From assembly GCA_022478985.1 (NCBI GenBank), contig JAKSZP010002665.1, positions 62,001-126,000 on the forward strand: a stretch of 64,000 bases of DNA, read 5' to 3'. Below the pieces are notes generated by a model that worked only from the letters and a program-made list of their open reading frames with translations, ran no database searches and was not told where the DNA came from. The translations under genes and the position numbers were made by a program. The DNA comes from Massospora cicadina (taxonomy: Eukaryota > Entomophthoromycota > Entomophthoromycetes > Entomophthorales > Entomophthoraceae). Below, in pieces: positions 22,001 through 33,560 of this stretch. The number at the start of each line of letters is the position of its first letter. Position 1 is the first letter of the stretch.

Positions 22001-25000
22001 CGTAAGATGCCGGTAGAAATCCTAGAAAACTGGGGAATTCCATTAAGGATCAAAAAAGAGAGGACCATACCGGCTGGATCGCAGATAATAGTTGACACAG
22101 GGTTGACTTTAGAGATTCTGGAGCTGTTGTATGAAGAAGTTGGAAGCCCCTGGAAGAAGTCCAGAGTGGAGCCATGGGTGGCTCCCGGGATAATATTTTA
22201 AGGCCATGGAGAAATATGAGTTCTCTTGGCGAATTTGAGTGAAAAACTGATGAAGGTCAAGAGGAATCAAATCATTACGTATATTCAATTAATCCCAATG
22301 GCAGAATTGAGACAATTCCATGATTTTGGGTCTCTCAAGGAAATGGGATTACCAGCTTTGGTGGCCAAAAAGCATCAACCTATTGGTTGATTGGGAGCAG
22401 ATTGCAGATCTGCTGGAAGGGCAGAAGGAGGAGGTGCTCAAACTATTTAAGAAATATTGGGAAGTGTTCACTCAGGATGACCATGATTTGGGATGCACAC
22501 GAGACATAATTCACAGGGTCAACACTGGGGAAAATCTACCAAGAAAAGGATGAGACTGATTCAAAGATTGAAAGCCACCAAAGTGGTAGTGGAGGATGAG
22601 ATCAGCAAACTAGTGAAGCATGGGCTTCTAGTTCCATTGTCAAGTCCCTAGGAAAGTCCAATTATGATCGTGAAGAAGAAGGATGGATCAAACCAGGTGG
22701 TGATCAACTACTGGAGGCTGAACAAAATTATATAGAAGGATTAGTATCCCCTACAAGGATTATTGATGCGCGGGATCTATTAGGAGAAGTGAAGTATTTC
22801 TCCACAATGGACTTAATCTCAGGACACTGGCAGATCGACTTTCCATAAGACCAATAAAAATGTGCGATTATTACTGCACAGGGGTTATACCAGCTGACAA
22901 GGATTCCCCAGGGTCTTTGCAATGCGCCCGCGATGTTTCAGAGGGCCATGGATGCAATATTGAAAGACCATAAGTTGTCATGCATCCTGGTATATCTGGA
23001 TGGTATCAATGTGTTCAGTAGAACGTTTACTGATCACCTCCATCACTTGAAAGAAGTTTTTAAGAGACTGTCCATGGCTAACCTGAAGATCAAGCCAAGG
23101 AAGTGCCACATCTTCAAGAAAGAGTTGGAATACCTGGGATTTTTAATCAACTCGAGGGATTGCAGCTGCAAACCCAGAAGATAGCAGCTATAGAGCATAT
23201 GGCTGTACCAAAGAGTGTCCAAGACATCCGAGTATTCCTTGGGATGGTTGAATACTATAGAAGATTTATTTGGGACTTTGCCCAAATAGCTGAGCTTTTA
23301 TTTCATTTATCAAAGGATCTGAAAAAAGGATTTGTATGGAATGAAAAGGACCAGGACTCCTTTGATGAGTTAAGCCAGTATCTGATAAATTCACTGATCC
23401 TGAAATATCCAAATTTTGATTGGGATTTTATCATTCAAACAGATGCTTCGTTGACAGTGATCGGCGCCATAATAAGCCAAGTAGATGAACTTGGGGACAA
23501 ACATCCAGAGGCATATGTGATTCAGACACTATCAGCCACTGAGAGGAACTACACCGTGACTGAGCGTGAATGCCTTGCAGTCATTTACGCCTGTAAGCAG
23601 TTTTGAGTGTATGTCCACAGAACGCACTTTAAGGTGGTGACGGACCACTCTTTGTTGCATTGGCTGCACAATCTACAGGAACCTGAAGGATGACTGGCCC
23701 GATGGGTACTTAAGCTTCAGGCTTATGATTATGAGATAGTCCACCGAGTGGGGTCTTCTCACCAGAACATGGATGGCTCATCGCAGTTACCAATGGTCCA
23801 GTTGGTATATCTTCCAGCGGATGAGCTATCCAAGAAAATGGTTGAAGGAAGAATTGAGGATGAGCCTCAAGAAATCCAAGTTGTACTTCAAAAGTGATGG
23901 AAAACACCGAGACTATGGATGGACAAGTATACAAGATGATAAACGGGTAATGGCTATTATTCCTGAAACCATTTAGAAAGAGCAGCAATAGTTCAAGCAG
24001 CTTATAAGGTTTTCGGTCACAGAGGCCTGAGAAAAACAACTGACCATATTTGCCAGTATTATTACTGGGAATCAATTAACTACGATGTTGCAGATCATCT
24101 GGCTAGTTGCATGGAATGCCAGATGCATAAACCACACAAGAATACAACTGGATACCGATTGGTCTGACCTGGATTTGCTTGGCACATGGTGTCCATCGAC
24201 ATGATAAGACTGCTGGCGATGAGCACAGGAAGAGTCAAGTACATTATAGTAGCCATCGACCATATGACAAGATGGGTTGAAACAAAAGCCCTAATCAGAG
24301 TTGACGCTACCAGTACTGCGAGATTCATCCTGGATCAAATAGTAAACCAGCATGGATGTCCACAAGTCCTACTGAGCAACAATGGGACCAAATTCACATC
24401 TCACGTGATCCCAAGGCTAAATGAAATAATGGGGATCCAAGGAGTCATGTCACTACCATACTGGCTGGAGATGAACGGACTTCTAGAATGGGTAAATGGG
24501 ACGCTGGCCGCGATGCTGAAGAAGCTAGTCACAGGGAGAACTTCCGTGTGGGGAACATGCAAGTCCCAGGGAACGTCCTCTGGGTGTTGACTGGGCCATT
24601 TTCCCATTTCCAAATAAAAAGGCACTGAAGAGGATGGCTGTACCCCTTGCTACTCAGGGCGATCTTGCTCACTTAGTAGATGAGTGCTGTGTAACAGCTC
24701 TCCCAATTCAGATCTCATTGCCAGTACCCACACTAACCTCAGCAGAATTGTTATGAGGAATCAGTGAGATCTGCGCTGAGATCGCCAAAATAAAATCAAT
24801 CATAACCAATTCAAGCGGCAATCCGCCTGATGCTCAGATTTAAAATGATCAAGAAGGTATGAAGACTGATCTATTGGACGGAATGCCTGACAGTTGCAAT
24901 TCAATTAACATGATGATTGAAAAAATCTCTCCTCCCAAATCTGTCAGGCATCACCCCTGATGGGCAGCTTCCTGCTGGCAAATTGGGTGTTACGCCTGAT

Positions 25001-26130
25001 GCAATGTCATTGACCAAATGAACGGCCCAGTGACTGAGCATGGGTGGGTTGGGCGTCCCAAACCCGTTCCCAACCAAATGGGCCCACCCCTATGTGGGGT
25101 GGCCTTGGGGAATTCCCGCCGCTCATTGGGCTAAACGCCGTCACGCCAACTGTCATAAATGTAGTCAAGCTTTGGTTCAAGTGTTCAAGGTTAAACTGAC
25201 AGTGACTCGCCCACTGCCAAATTTTGTGATGACAGTTCCCAAGGAACTAACCCGCCCATTCCCAAATAATTTGCCAGTTAGGTCAAATTTGAGGGACCTG
25301 ATCCTGGCTTTGTTTTCCCCCAAATCAACTACTATTTAATCAGTTGCATCGCACTGAGAAAATTGTTGCTCTATTTTTCTTTCCTAAACTTCTATTAAAA
25401 ATTCTTCCTAAAAATTATTTTTTACATGCTAAAAATTAAGCCACCTTATCCGCTGATGTTCTCATACCCCTTGGGATTAACGGTTATGTGCATCTGGTAC
25501 TTTATTTTGCGCTTATATGAAATTCTGGCTCACTGGCAGATAATGGTGGAACCTTTTTCTGGTTCCATATTCGTTGTATTGGCAGCAGTGCCTCAGGCAT
25601 TCTGGTTTGCTGTTTGGATGCTCTGGCATTTGGGCTGGCAGGCCGGTCTAATTCTTACTTGCTGTCCACCTGACAGAACGTACCTGAGTTTGTGAAATTT
25701 GCCTACAACATTAGTCATCATATCTTAATGGGAAAGATGCCGTTTGAATTACTATATGGGAGAAAGGCCGCGTTGCCACTAATATTATATTCAGTAGTAG
25801 GACCTATGTTGGGGATGAGTACTGTACAATACCTGAACCAACTGACAAGTATCCTGATCAATATGAAATTGCAAGCATTCGATACAACCTTGAAGAAAAG
25901 GATATGAGAAAAATTGATGGATGACAAAAACTGACCACAATTGGAAGAATATCAAATAGGAGAAAAAGTCGCCTATTATGATATGCATGGTTTAAAAAAG
26001 AAACAAGTTGGATGTGTTGTGGTTAGCTCCATTCAAAGCAATCGCCAAGATGGCAACTGGTGCTTACTCCATGAAGAATCTCTTGGATGGAAGAAAAGTA
26101 AATCGATTCCATGCTAAGTATCTAAAGAAT
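22001..26130 (+). pseudogene. Family-X RT - RNase H - integrase, young copy, interrupted
   Basis: RT: EEVLKLFKKYWEVFTQDD (~22435), then VIVKKKDGSNQVVINYW (~22665), then FQRAMDAILKD and YLDGINVFS at 22993 (second Asp lost). A frameshift near 23150 leads to RNase H (YYRRFIWDF, IIQTDASL, TERECLAVIYACKQF). Integrase keeps the HHCC finger (HRGLRK...C-x2-C, 24019-24126), SIDM (first Asp), LLSNNGTKF (second Asp changed to Asn) and LLEWVNGTL (Glu). At 24557 an LTR-like insertion splits it; the gene resumes at 25681 with FVKFAYNISHHILMGKMPFELLYG and ends near 26130 after NLLDGRKVNRFHAKYLK. No chromodomain is visible. Confidence 0.85.
24553..25680. mobile_element. LTR-like insertion in the integrase of young X
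   Basis: An 1118-bp insert (24558-25675) begins TG and ends CA and is bounded by GAACA (24553-24557) and GAACG (25676-25680), a 5-bp duplication with one change. Comparison with the old X copy shows that the integrase frame closes when it is removed. It is probably a solo LTR of another family, or a non-autonomous element; strand unknown. The 99- and 89-codon frames inside it (25040-25339, 25426-25695) are not recognised and are likely chance. Confidence 0.75.
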
Positions 26131-26160
26131 TGAATTGATGAAAAAATAAAAGAGTTCCTG

Positions 26161-26340
26161 AAGGACCAATGAACCATTAAGTTGGTTTTGTCCTAATGAT
26201 TAGGTAAAGTCTAAAAAAAGGACCTCTGAACCAATCTAGATGGTTAAGTCCAAAAAAGGACCGCTAAACCATAGAAAACTGGTAGGTTTAAGTGCCCAGG
26301 ACCCAGTTTGGGGGAAAAGAAGGACCTCTGAACTGAAACA
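26161..26340 (+). repeat. Repeated 'aaggacctctgaacca' motifs between pol and the antisense gene
   Basis: Units start at about 26161, 26219, 26257 and 26321. Between them 'ggttaagtcc' gives short dyads with 'ggacc'. The old copy has matching units (15459-15650). The array sits where the convergent pol and antisense transcripts would end. Confidence 0.65.
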
Positions 26341-26447
26341 AGGTCAAACTCCATAAGAAAAAAAAAGAGAGAATAAAAATAAAAAACAAAAAAATATATT
26401 TTGAAAATGCATAGAAAAAAAGCCAATATAATTTTTTTACTTTTTTT

Positions 26448-27623
26448 TTATTGGTCATCCTCAGTATGGGGATGATTCTGCCTATGTTGCCTCTTGGGAG
26501 AGGGAGGTTGGATCGCGGTAGGAAGAAACATACCATCAAAATCAATATGCGATCAGACACTTACAAGGTCAAGACCTACATAAAACCAAATTTGTTGAGT
26601 GGATGCCGAGCCCTGAGAAAACGTAACTAGGGGAAGGTAAATTGATATGTCAGAAGAAGCCAATTGCGAAACCCTGGAGTGGGGAGGAAAACAGCAATAG
26701 AGGAAGAGGAAATTGGCGAATAACCCTGAGTAATCCTGATAAGGCACCAGAGCTGGAAGATTTGTCTTGAGCGCCTGCCAACGGGCTTTATCAAGGACAC
26801 TGGACATGTGAGCTGGCAGCGAAGAAGGAATACTTGATGGGGGTTGTCAAATCATGCCCCCAATTAACTCCATCAATGTAAGATAGTGGTGAGAAGCTCC
26901 AGAGAAGAAGTAGTTGCGCAGAGAGCAGATTTCATCCTGCAAATGACAACTACTGGCTTCACGGAAGCTAAAGCTGAATGACTGATGGAAGCCAGGTGAG
27001 GTTGGTAGCTTCATCGACCAACTTCAAAGAACTTGACCAGCAAAGTGGAGAGCATAAGCGGCATTATCCTGATCCAGAAGGCTGTCCAGATCAGAGGGAT
27101 TCAGCGCTAATATCAACTCCTTGGTGACTTGGGCCCAGAGTTCAGTGTAGGGGAGCTCGAAGTGTATGCTGTTCCTGATTGAAAGCTCAAAAACCAGCAC
27201 AGTGGGATTGTAGAATTGAATGAGTTGGAAGAGGAACTCGGGGAGCAAGTCTGACCTGGTCAAGAACAAATGATCCAAAGTGACCGGCATGACCTCTGGA
27301 GCATTGATGATGATGTTTGGAGCATCAGAGAAAGGAGCCAAATACAGGAGGATTTCGAAGTCCAACTTGGGAATCAACTGCAAAGGAAGAATCAGCTGAG
27401 GGTTGTTCAAAACAATGGCCAACCTGGTCTCAGAGGGATTGGTTACCATTTCTGGTAAATTGATGGAAGGACTAGCCGCTTGCGCCAGACTAGGTGTATG
27501 AGTCCTGGAGGGACCATAGAAGAGGTTCTGTCAAGCATCCTGACTCATCTGCTGGAAGAGACTGAGGTCTGGATCAGACAAACTGTTCAGAAGCTGCTGG
27601 TTATGGGATTCTGAATTTGACAT
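26448..27623 (-). pseudogene. Antisense gene of family X, young copy (391 codons, four TGA stops)
   Basis: Read on the minus strand from ATG 27623 (MSNSESHNQQLL) to TAA 26448, one frame holds 391 codons interrupted only by four TGA codons (27531, 27024, 26847, 26553). The old copy has CGA, TGG and CAA at the last three, so these look like mutations. A TATA box (tatataag, plus 27653-27660) stands ~30 bp before the ATG. Regions: polar N-terminus (DPDLSLFQQM), central TRLAIVLNNPQLILPLQLI and LLPEFLFQLIQF, later LIGGMI, QALKTNLPALV and a basic end (PPSPKR). No known domain is recognised. Position and strand recall the antisense ORFs described in plant Tat-lineage elements such as Grande and Retand. 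Confidence 0.78.
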
Positions 27624-27652
27624 ATGAGCAGGACAAGAGAGGGGATGTCAGA

Positions 27653-27660
27653 CTTATATA
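27653..27660 (-). promoter_or_regulatory. TATA box before the antisense gene
   Basis: 'tatataag' on the minus strand lies 30 bp before the antisense ATG. The old copy has 'ctattaaacgtctgac' at the same place, where the young one has 'ctatataagtctgac', so the box is degraded there. A start 25-30 bp downstream would give a very short leader. Confidence 0.5.
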
Positions 27661-28206
27661 GAAGTTGACATTATGCACTCTATAATCCATTAGGCTCCAA
27701 TTTCAGGGAAATTAATTTCAAAATTAATGAGATAAGCTTTCTGAGGGAATGATTAAGAATGACTTATAGCCAAGAGATTATGAGCGAAATAACAAAGGCA
27801 GATATAAATAAGTATTCTTAATCAAGCTGCAAAAATGAACATTGATGGCTAGAGTATCCTGTCTAGGATGAGGAGAGAATCAGGAATTCAAGGATGCCGG
27901 ACCAAGAATCCTGAATATGACAGAGGGTCATATGCCCTGATGGGGGGAAAACTGGATCCCAGGAATAATATCATCATGAGTAAATCGATCAGCCCAACAT
28001 GACAAGAGGTTGTGGGGACCGCGCTCTGAGTAGGTGATAGCGAGGAGGAAGAGGATGAACGCCATATGCCAAAGGTCATCCTGAGCAGCATTGAGTATTA
28101 ACTAGTGTACTCCGCCTGAACCAATGAAGTATTCAACCAGGTGTCTGAAGTGGTGTTCCCATGCCCAGTACTTTTCTCACTGGAAATCTAGGCAAGAAGG
28201 CGGTTG

Positions 28207-29357
28207 TGTAGGGATTTTTGCCCATATTCCCAGCCTGCTAGATTATCTGGTTTCGCTAAAGGAAAATTCCCTAAAGCGAAGTGAATTGGAAATTGGTTGG
28301 CCCAAATTTCGGAGGAACTATGTTTGGGGATTTTGGGATATTCGCCTGGTCATATCCATTAGGGATTAATCCGGATGAATACCTAATATCTCATCGGGCA
28401 GAGTGGCCAATTAAATAGGGGCATCTGATAGTGATTAACTATCAGGTGTACCAATTGGGATTGATTGGGTTTCATCACCAACTGATTGGGAATGAATGGT
28501 GAGTTATGAGGTGAGTGATGCCACCTGCAACTAGAAAATCGATTGGTTGGTAAGGTGACCTGCCATAATGGGTGATAAGTCACATTACCTAAGCAGGTCG
28601 CTAGACATTATAGTCGGTTTGCTTGGCTTAAGAAGAAAACGTTAGGGACACGTTTTCTGACTCTTTCCATTTGAGGTCTCGAGGATGTCCAATGATGGAA
28701 TCTTAGCCAGGATGGGGAAGACCATCGCTGCTGAGATGAGGAAGGGTGATTCAATGGCAACAGCTGCCATTTCATTGAAGAGGATTCAACTGAGGGTTAG
28801 ATGACTGAATCCCCTACTATATAACTCCCTAGGGTTCACTATAATAAAAAACAATATTACCACCAAAAACATTATTACTACCAAAAACATTTTTATTAGT
28901 TTTATTGTAGATTTGGTTGTAGTTAGACTATCAGCATCCAGTGTGAAGTTCCCTCTCAAGGATACTATTGCAGAAGGCAATAATTGGAAGACTTTCAGAG
29001 AGAAGAGTAGAGATCTGAGCGGGGATCTAGAGATGAAGGGAACCACAATTTAGGGATGGCTGCTGACTGTGTGTTGGTCTGAAAGAGACTGTCATCAGGG
29101 GATCTTGATGAAGATCGAGTGGACAGTAATATAGGGAATGAATCCTTATGAGTATGACTTATCAATTATCTAATCAGAAGTACTGGCCAAAGCGTTGGGC
29201 CTGATAATAGTTCTAACTCAACTACAGATAATAGTCTCCATACTATTATCAGATAATATATTCTTTACAATTTGAGGTGCATGAGGAAACCAAACCTGTG
29301 CAGAAAAAAGGATACTGTGTTGACGACCAATAAAAAACCAATAAGTAAATTTTTACA
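28207..29357 (+). repeat. 3' LTR, young family-X element
   Basis: It runs from TGTAGGGATTTT to TTTTTACA. It is close to the 5' LTR but slightly longer because of an extra 'ccaaaaacattattactac' unit near 28860-28890. TATA-like 'actatataactccc' lies near 28816-28830. The inverted repeat gaaaacg...cgttttc is intact at 28636-28660. Confidence 0.9.
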
Positions 29358-29362
29358 GTAAT

Positions 29363-31508
29363 GAATTGGGACAATGTCATAATTGTAGATCAGATTAATG
29401 AAGTTATTTCTCCTAGTCAGTGGAGCTTCCCCATCTTTCTGATAAACCAATGGTAACGTCTGACCCAATATGGTAAACATATTATCCTTGAAGTTACATC
29501 TAACTCCGTATTTTTGTAGAAAATCCCATCCTGATCAAAACATCATAATTTTGGTTGGCCAAAACTATTTTTAGGACCGATACCACTAAAGACTTAAATC
29601 AAAGTGGTAGAGAGCTATAAGCTCCACAGTAGATTCTGATATTTGGCTTGTCTGTCCAATATTCTTTCTTGTGTTCTAGATCAGGTGAGATCATCATCTT
29701 TTTCACCAGCTTGGTTGAACAAAGTTGATAGGTGTTCCACTGTCAACTATCTCCTGCACCTGTACTCAATTAACTAGTATATCTATATACATACACTCAG
29801 AGTATTGTAAAATCATATTTACTGAGTGTATAGCGGCATTATTTGTTAAACTGAGGGTGTGAATTATCTGTGCTGATAGATCAGGAAACGATTCCTTGAT
29901 TATGTTAAGGGAGATAGACAGGTTTGCCTCATCTAGATTGGCTTCAGTCAATTCTTCTAGATTCTCCGTGGCTTAATCTTGACCACCAGTTATAATACAT
30001 ATGAATGAGCAACTTGCTAATTAATTTGGGGTCTACCCCTTTTCTATGGATCTGGTTACTGTGTTCAAATCTAAATTGACCACTTGATATAACTGGGCTT
30101 GCGCGTCTTAATTGACAAACAGATCACAAATGTTAATTTCCTCATGTAATATATCAGGTGGAATAGGATTTTTCTGCAGCTCTAGACTGTTCCCCATATA
30201 GGCTGTGGACTCTTTCCTCAGACTTCTGTGCAGGTTTAGATTCTTTCAATTGAATCACTTTGATCTGTTCCCTAGACTTCTTGCAGTGAACACCAAAATG
30301 TACTTTTCCTCTCCACTGGTAACGGCTTTTTTCTTTCTTATCAATCCACTTGAAATCTTTGGGGCTTATTTCTTGGCATGGTTCAATTATTGGACTCCTT
30401 AGCGCCCTTGTTACCCTTTGTAGGATTCATATTTAATACTAAATTTGGTTAGAAACTTCTATTTGTAGCATCAAGGCTAGCTCTAATATTTTCAAATATT
30501 ACACCATCTGTGAGGTGGTAATTTTAGTAGCAAACATGGAAGGCATCATTTGATGTAATTTGCAATAGGGCTGAAGGGCTGCTTGCAACAGAATTTGTGA
30601 ATAAAAGTCGTACAGTACTTTTGCTTCAACCAAAATCTGCAATTATTGGTGGAATCAATTGGCAAAACTCGCTAAAGAATCATCCTTCTGAAATTTTTAA
30701 TTCCCATAATCTTGCTTGTGCTTTGACATTCACGCGGAATATCCAAATTCTTTCATAATGCCTGCCTTAGCCTCTAAATACGACCAGATGTCCTCCTTTA
30801 GATGGGGCAACTCTAGGTTCTGACAGTTGGTATCAAAGCAATTTATCACCATCAAAGCCTTTTAAAGATCGCCATACCCGAACTTTATCATGTTAAATAA
30901 TAGGAAAAATGCAGGGGCATTATCACAATGGAAAGTAGGTAATTTGGCATAGCCTTAAATTTTTATAAAATTTCTCTAGCCACCACTTTTGGTTCAGCTA
31001 CTCGACTAACTTGAGGGTAATTTTGGAAGTCATCACCAAAATGGCTGTGAATGCAGGCAGCATATTTGTGGATTAGTCAACTTTCTAACTGGAGTTCTCA
31101 GGGTCCTCTCTTTGATGTCAGTTGCAGCATAGGGCTCACATTCACATTTGAGAGTCTTCAACTCCTTGACTTGCTTAATCATCTGCTCTATATCTGCGCT
31201 GAATGCCCATAATCAAATGTGATCCGCTTCACGCCCGTTTCCAAAAATAATACTTTTCAAACTAAATATCCTTCCTTTTTATTTAAAGACGTTACTTTTC
31301 ATAGTAACTCATTGCCAAAACTAGAGACATTTTTTTGAACCTTCCTTGATCTTGGTAACTCTTCCTCCAAAGCAATTTCTTAATGATCCGCAGAATTCAA
31401 GGCGTTCTTATTGACAGTGCCAACTCTGTCCAGAGTTTTAACTCGTCCTTGTATGACATCTTGTCCTAGTATTCCAAAGCAGCTACAACCCCTGTAGTGA
31501 GCATCAAT
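29363..31508 (-). pseudogene. Old family-X gag and protease (5' half)
   Basis: Gag begins near 31460 on the minus strand (MSYKDELKLWTEL) and matches the young copy through the capsid and up to DEANLSISLNIIKESF (29951-29766). The protease has an intact catalytic triplet DSG at 29736-29744 (IVDSGTPINFV), then the tail LPLVYQKDGEAPL (29480-29265, running into the inserted LTR). The coding sequence is cut at 29362/18696 by the young element. Many stops are present. The plus-strand frame 30205-30402 is a shadow. Confidence 0.8.
31491..31508 (-). other. Primer-binding site, old family X
   Basis: On the minus strand this reads 'tgatgctcactacagggg', one base away from the PBS of elements B and C, directly after the LTR. 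Confidence 0.8.
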
Positions 31509-32616
31509 TGTTAAAATTAAAGGGCTTCGCTGCTCATTCACAATTATCAACCCTTAAAATTGATAACTTGCACAGGTTTGGTTTTGTTTAATTCTCAAAT
31601 TGTCTGATGATATATATACAGTTGATAATAGTATGAAGACTATTACTGTAGTTAAATAGATCACTAGCTTCTGGTCCAACGCTTGACTGGTATTACTCCT
31701 AAAATACACTAGATGTCCTCAGTAGTAATATTCCCTTATCCGTTTAACTTGATCCATGTTCAGATCCTAGTATATGGCCTTTCCTCTGGTGACACAAAGT
31801 CAGCAACAATTCCCATCTTAGCTCAGCTACTCTTCTCTAGATCCTCAATCCTTACTCTTTAATCTATTAAAGAGTCTCCAATTAAAGCACACAGTAATAA
31901 TTTTTCTCAAAGATGAATAGAACTAATATTATGAATTCATATAATTTTTGTTTATATATTTTTATTTGTTATTAATTAAATTCTCAGGGGAATTTATAGA
32001 GGGTTTTAGCTCCCAACCCTCAGTTGGCGCCTCAGCGATGAAATAGCAGCAGTTGCCACTGAATTATCCTTTGTCATCGCATCAGTGATGGTCTTCCCTA
32101 TTCTGGTTATGATTCCATCATTGGACATCCTTGAGACCTAAAATGGAAAGAGTCAGAAAACGTGTCCCTAACGTTTTCTACTTGATTCCAGCGAAATACT
32201 ATATTTGGCAAGCGAACTGCTTAAGTAATGGGGCTTGTTACCCATTAAGGCAGGTTGCAAATCAAGTGATCAATTTGCTAGTTGCAAGCAGCATCACTCG
32301 CCTCTCAACTTGCTCCTTAAACTCCCAATCAGTTGGTAATAAAAACTAACCAATCCCAATCAGTACAACTGATAGTTAATTATCAATTAATAATCATAAG
32401 CCATTATTTTGTCAGCAATTCTGCCCGACGAGATCTTAAGTATTCGCCTGGATTGATCACTGACAGATCTGAACCAGGAGAATTACCTAAAATCCCTCAA
32501 ACATTGTTAACCCAAAATTGGGTTCAACTGATATCCAATTCACTTGATATAGGGGATTATCCCCTAGTGACCCATGATAATCTAGATGGCTGTAAGTGTG
32601 GGCAAAAGTTCTAACA
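31509..32616 (-). repeat. 5' LTR of the old family-X element
   Basis: Its ends are the clean inverted pair TGTTA...TAACA. It contains the conserved gaaaacgttagggacacgttttc block (plus 32155-32178). It is clearly diverged from its partner at 12486-13604. The bases outside the two LTRs (12481-12485 and 32617-32621) do not match, so no target duplication is seen. Confidence 0.85.
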
Positions 32617-32639
32617 TGTGCTCACGATTTAAAGGCGTT

Positions 32640-33560
32640 TGCCATAATAAGACACCATATGGTCAAGGCATTCTTTGTTAAGTTGCGAGTGAATGTCCCC
32701 CACAGCTATATTGAAGGCGTCTGTAAACATAAGGAATAAATTCCCATAGTACAGATATAAAAAATTAGAATATGTTAGTATAAATCTTTCATAGTTTTTT
32801 GAGTTTTTTTTTCTACTCCCCTTACAAAAGGTGTACTTTTGCAAGTAAGCAGCAAGAGGTTTAGAAGTTGAGTAAAATTAGGGATAAAAATGATAGTAAA
32901 ATCCATCATTCCTAATAACACCCGTATATCTCTGAGACTTTTTGGTTTAGATTTCTTACAGATCCCTTAACCTTATTATAAAAGGGTGATTTCTTTCCTG
33001 TGATATGACATGACCTAAGATTTTCAATTTTTGTTCAAAAGAAGGCACACTTTGAAGGCTTGCGTTTAATTATGTTTTCTTGTAATTGTTGGAAAAATGA
33101 CTTGAGGTGGTCAAGATGATCATTAAGGGTTTCTGAGAACACCATGTGCCATTTAGATATAAAATCACAAAGCTTAGTTTAAAATCTTTCATCACACATC
33201 CATCTTACATTGAAACAAGGCAAGCACATTACATTATCCTGTGTGGATGGGTAGGCTGTTATAATTCTTCTGTGCATTCTAAAGCGCACTTTTCTTGGTC
33301 TTCTGGTGATAACTCCCATCTGCCAGTAACCAATAGCTTAGGTCCATTGCATAAAAGAAATTTAAGCTTGAGAGTCAGGCCAGAGCGTTGTTAATTATAG
33401 AAACTGGGTTAGCTGTCCTTCATTTTAGTGCTGTTTGGCTTCCTGTAATACATCGTTATTCTTTAACCACCATTTTTTATTTATGAGTAATAGTGGGGAT
33501 AATCATGGACTCTAGGAGGACACAAGAAAGCCAGCAATCAATTGTTATTCTATCTCAGTC
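32640..33560 (-). pseudogene. Element E RT and RNase H start
   Basis: The minus strand carries VFSETLNDHLDHLKSFF (near 33135-33085), the segment that follows the YLDD box in gypsy RT, then KRKPSKCAFF and the RNase H start FTDAFNIAVGD (~32750-32710). The catalytic box itself is degraded. Numerous stops and shifts are present. RNase H ends abruptly at the X LTR. Confidence 0.7.

Larger units (their letters stand above)
18692..29362 (+). mobile_element. Young family-X Ty3/gypsy element, complete, with GTAAT duplication
   Basis: LTRs at 18697-19828 and 28207-29357 enclose PBS, gag, protease, RT, RNase H, integrase and an antisense gene. GTAAT occurs directly outside both ends (18692-18696 and 29358-29362). 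Removing it restores the protease-RT linker of the old minus-strand X element, so the insertion is nested in a relative in opposite orientation. Length is 10.66 kb including a 1.1 kb insertion at 24558-25675. The two LTRs are far more alike than the LTR pair of the old copy. The 3' LTR has a small extra repeat near 28850-28890. All genes carry stops. Confidence 0.93.

Noticed and set aside
23710..24075. 121-codon minus-strand frame in young X
   Set aside because: Shadow of RNase H and integrase on the plus strand.
25426..25695. 89-codon frame with Trp-rich hydrophobic sequence, membrane-protein-like
   Set aside because: It lies within the LTR-like insertion and runs across its end into integrase sequence; no second copy supports it.
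26219..26335. CRISPR-like array in the repeated motif region
   Set aside because: The units are imperfect and the spacing uneven, and they are conserved in another copy of the same retrotransposon.
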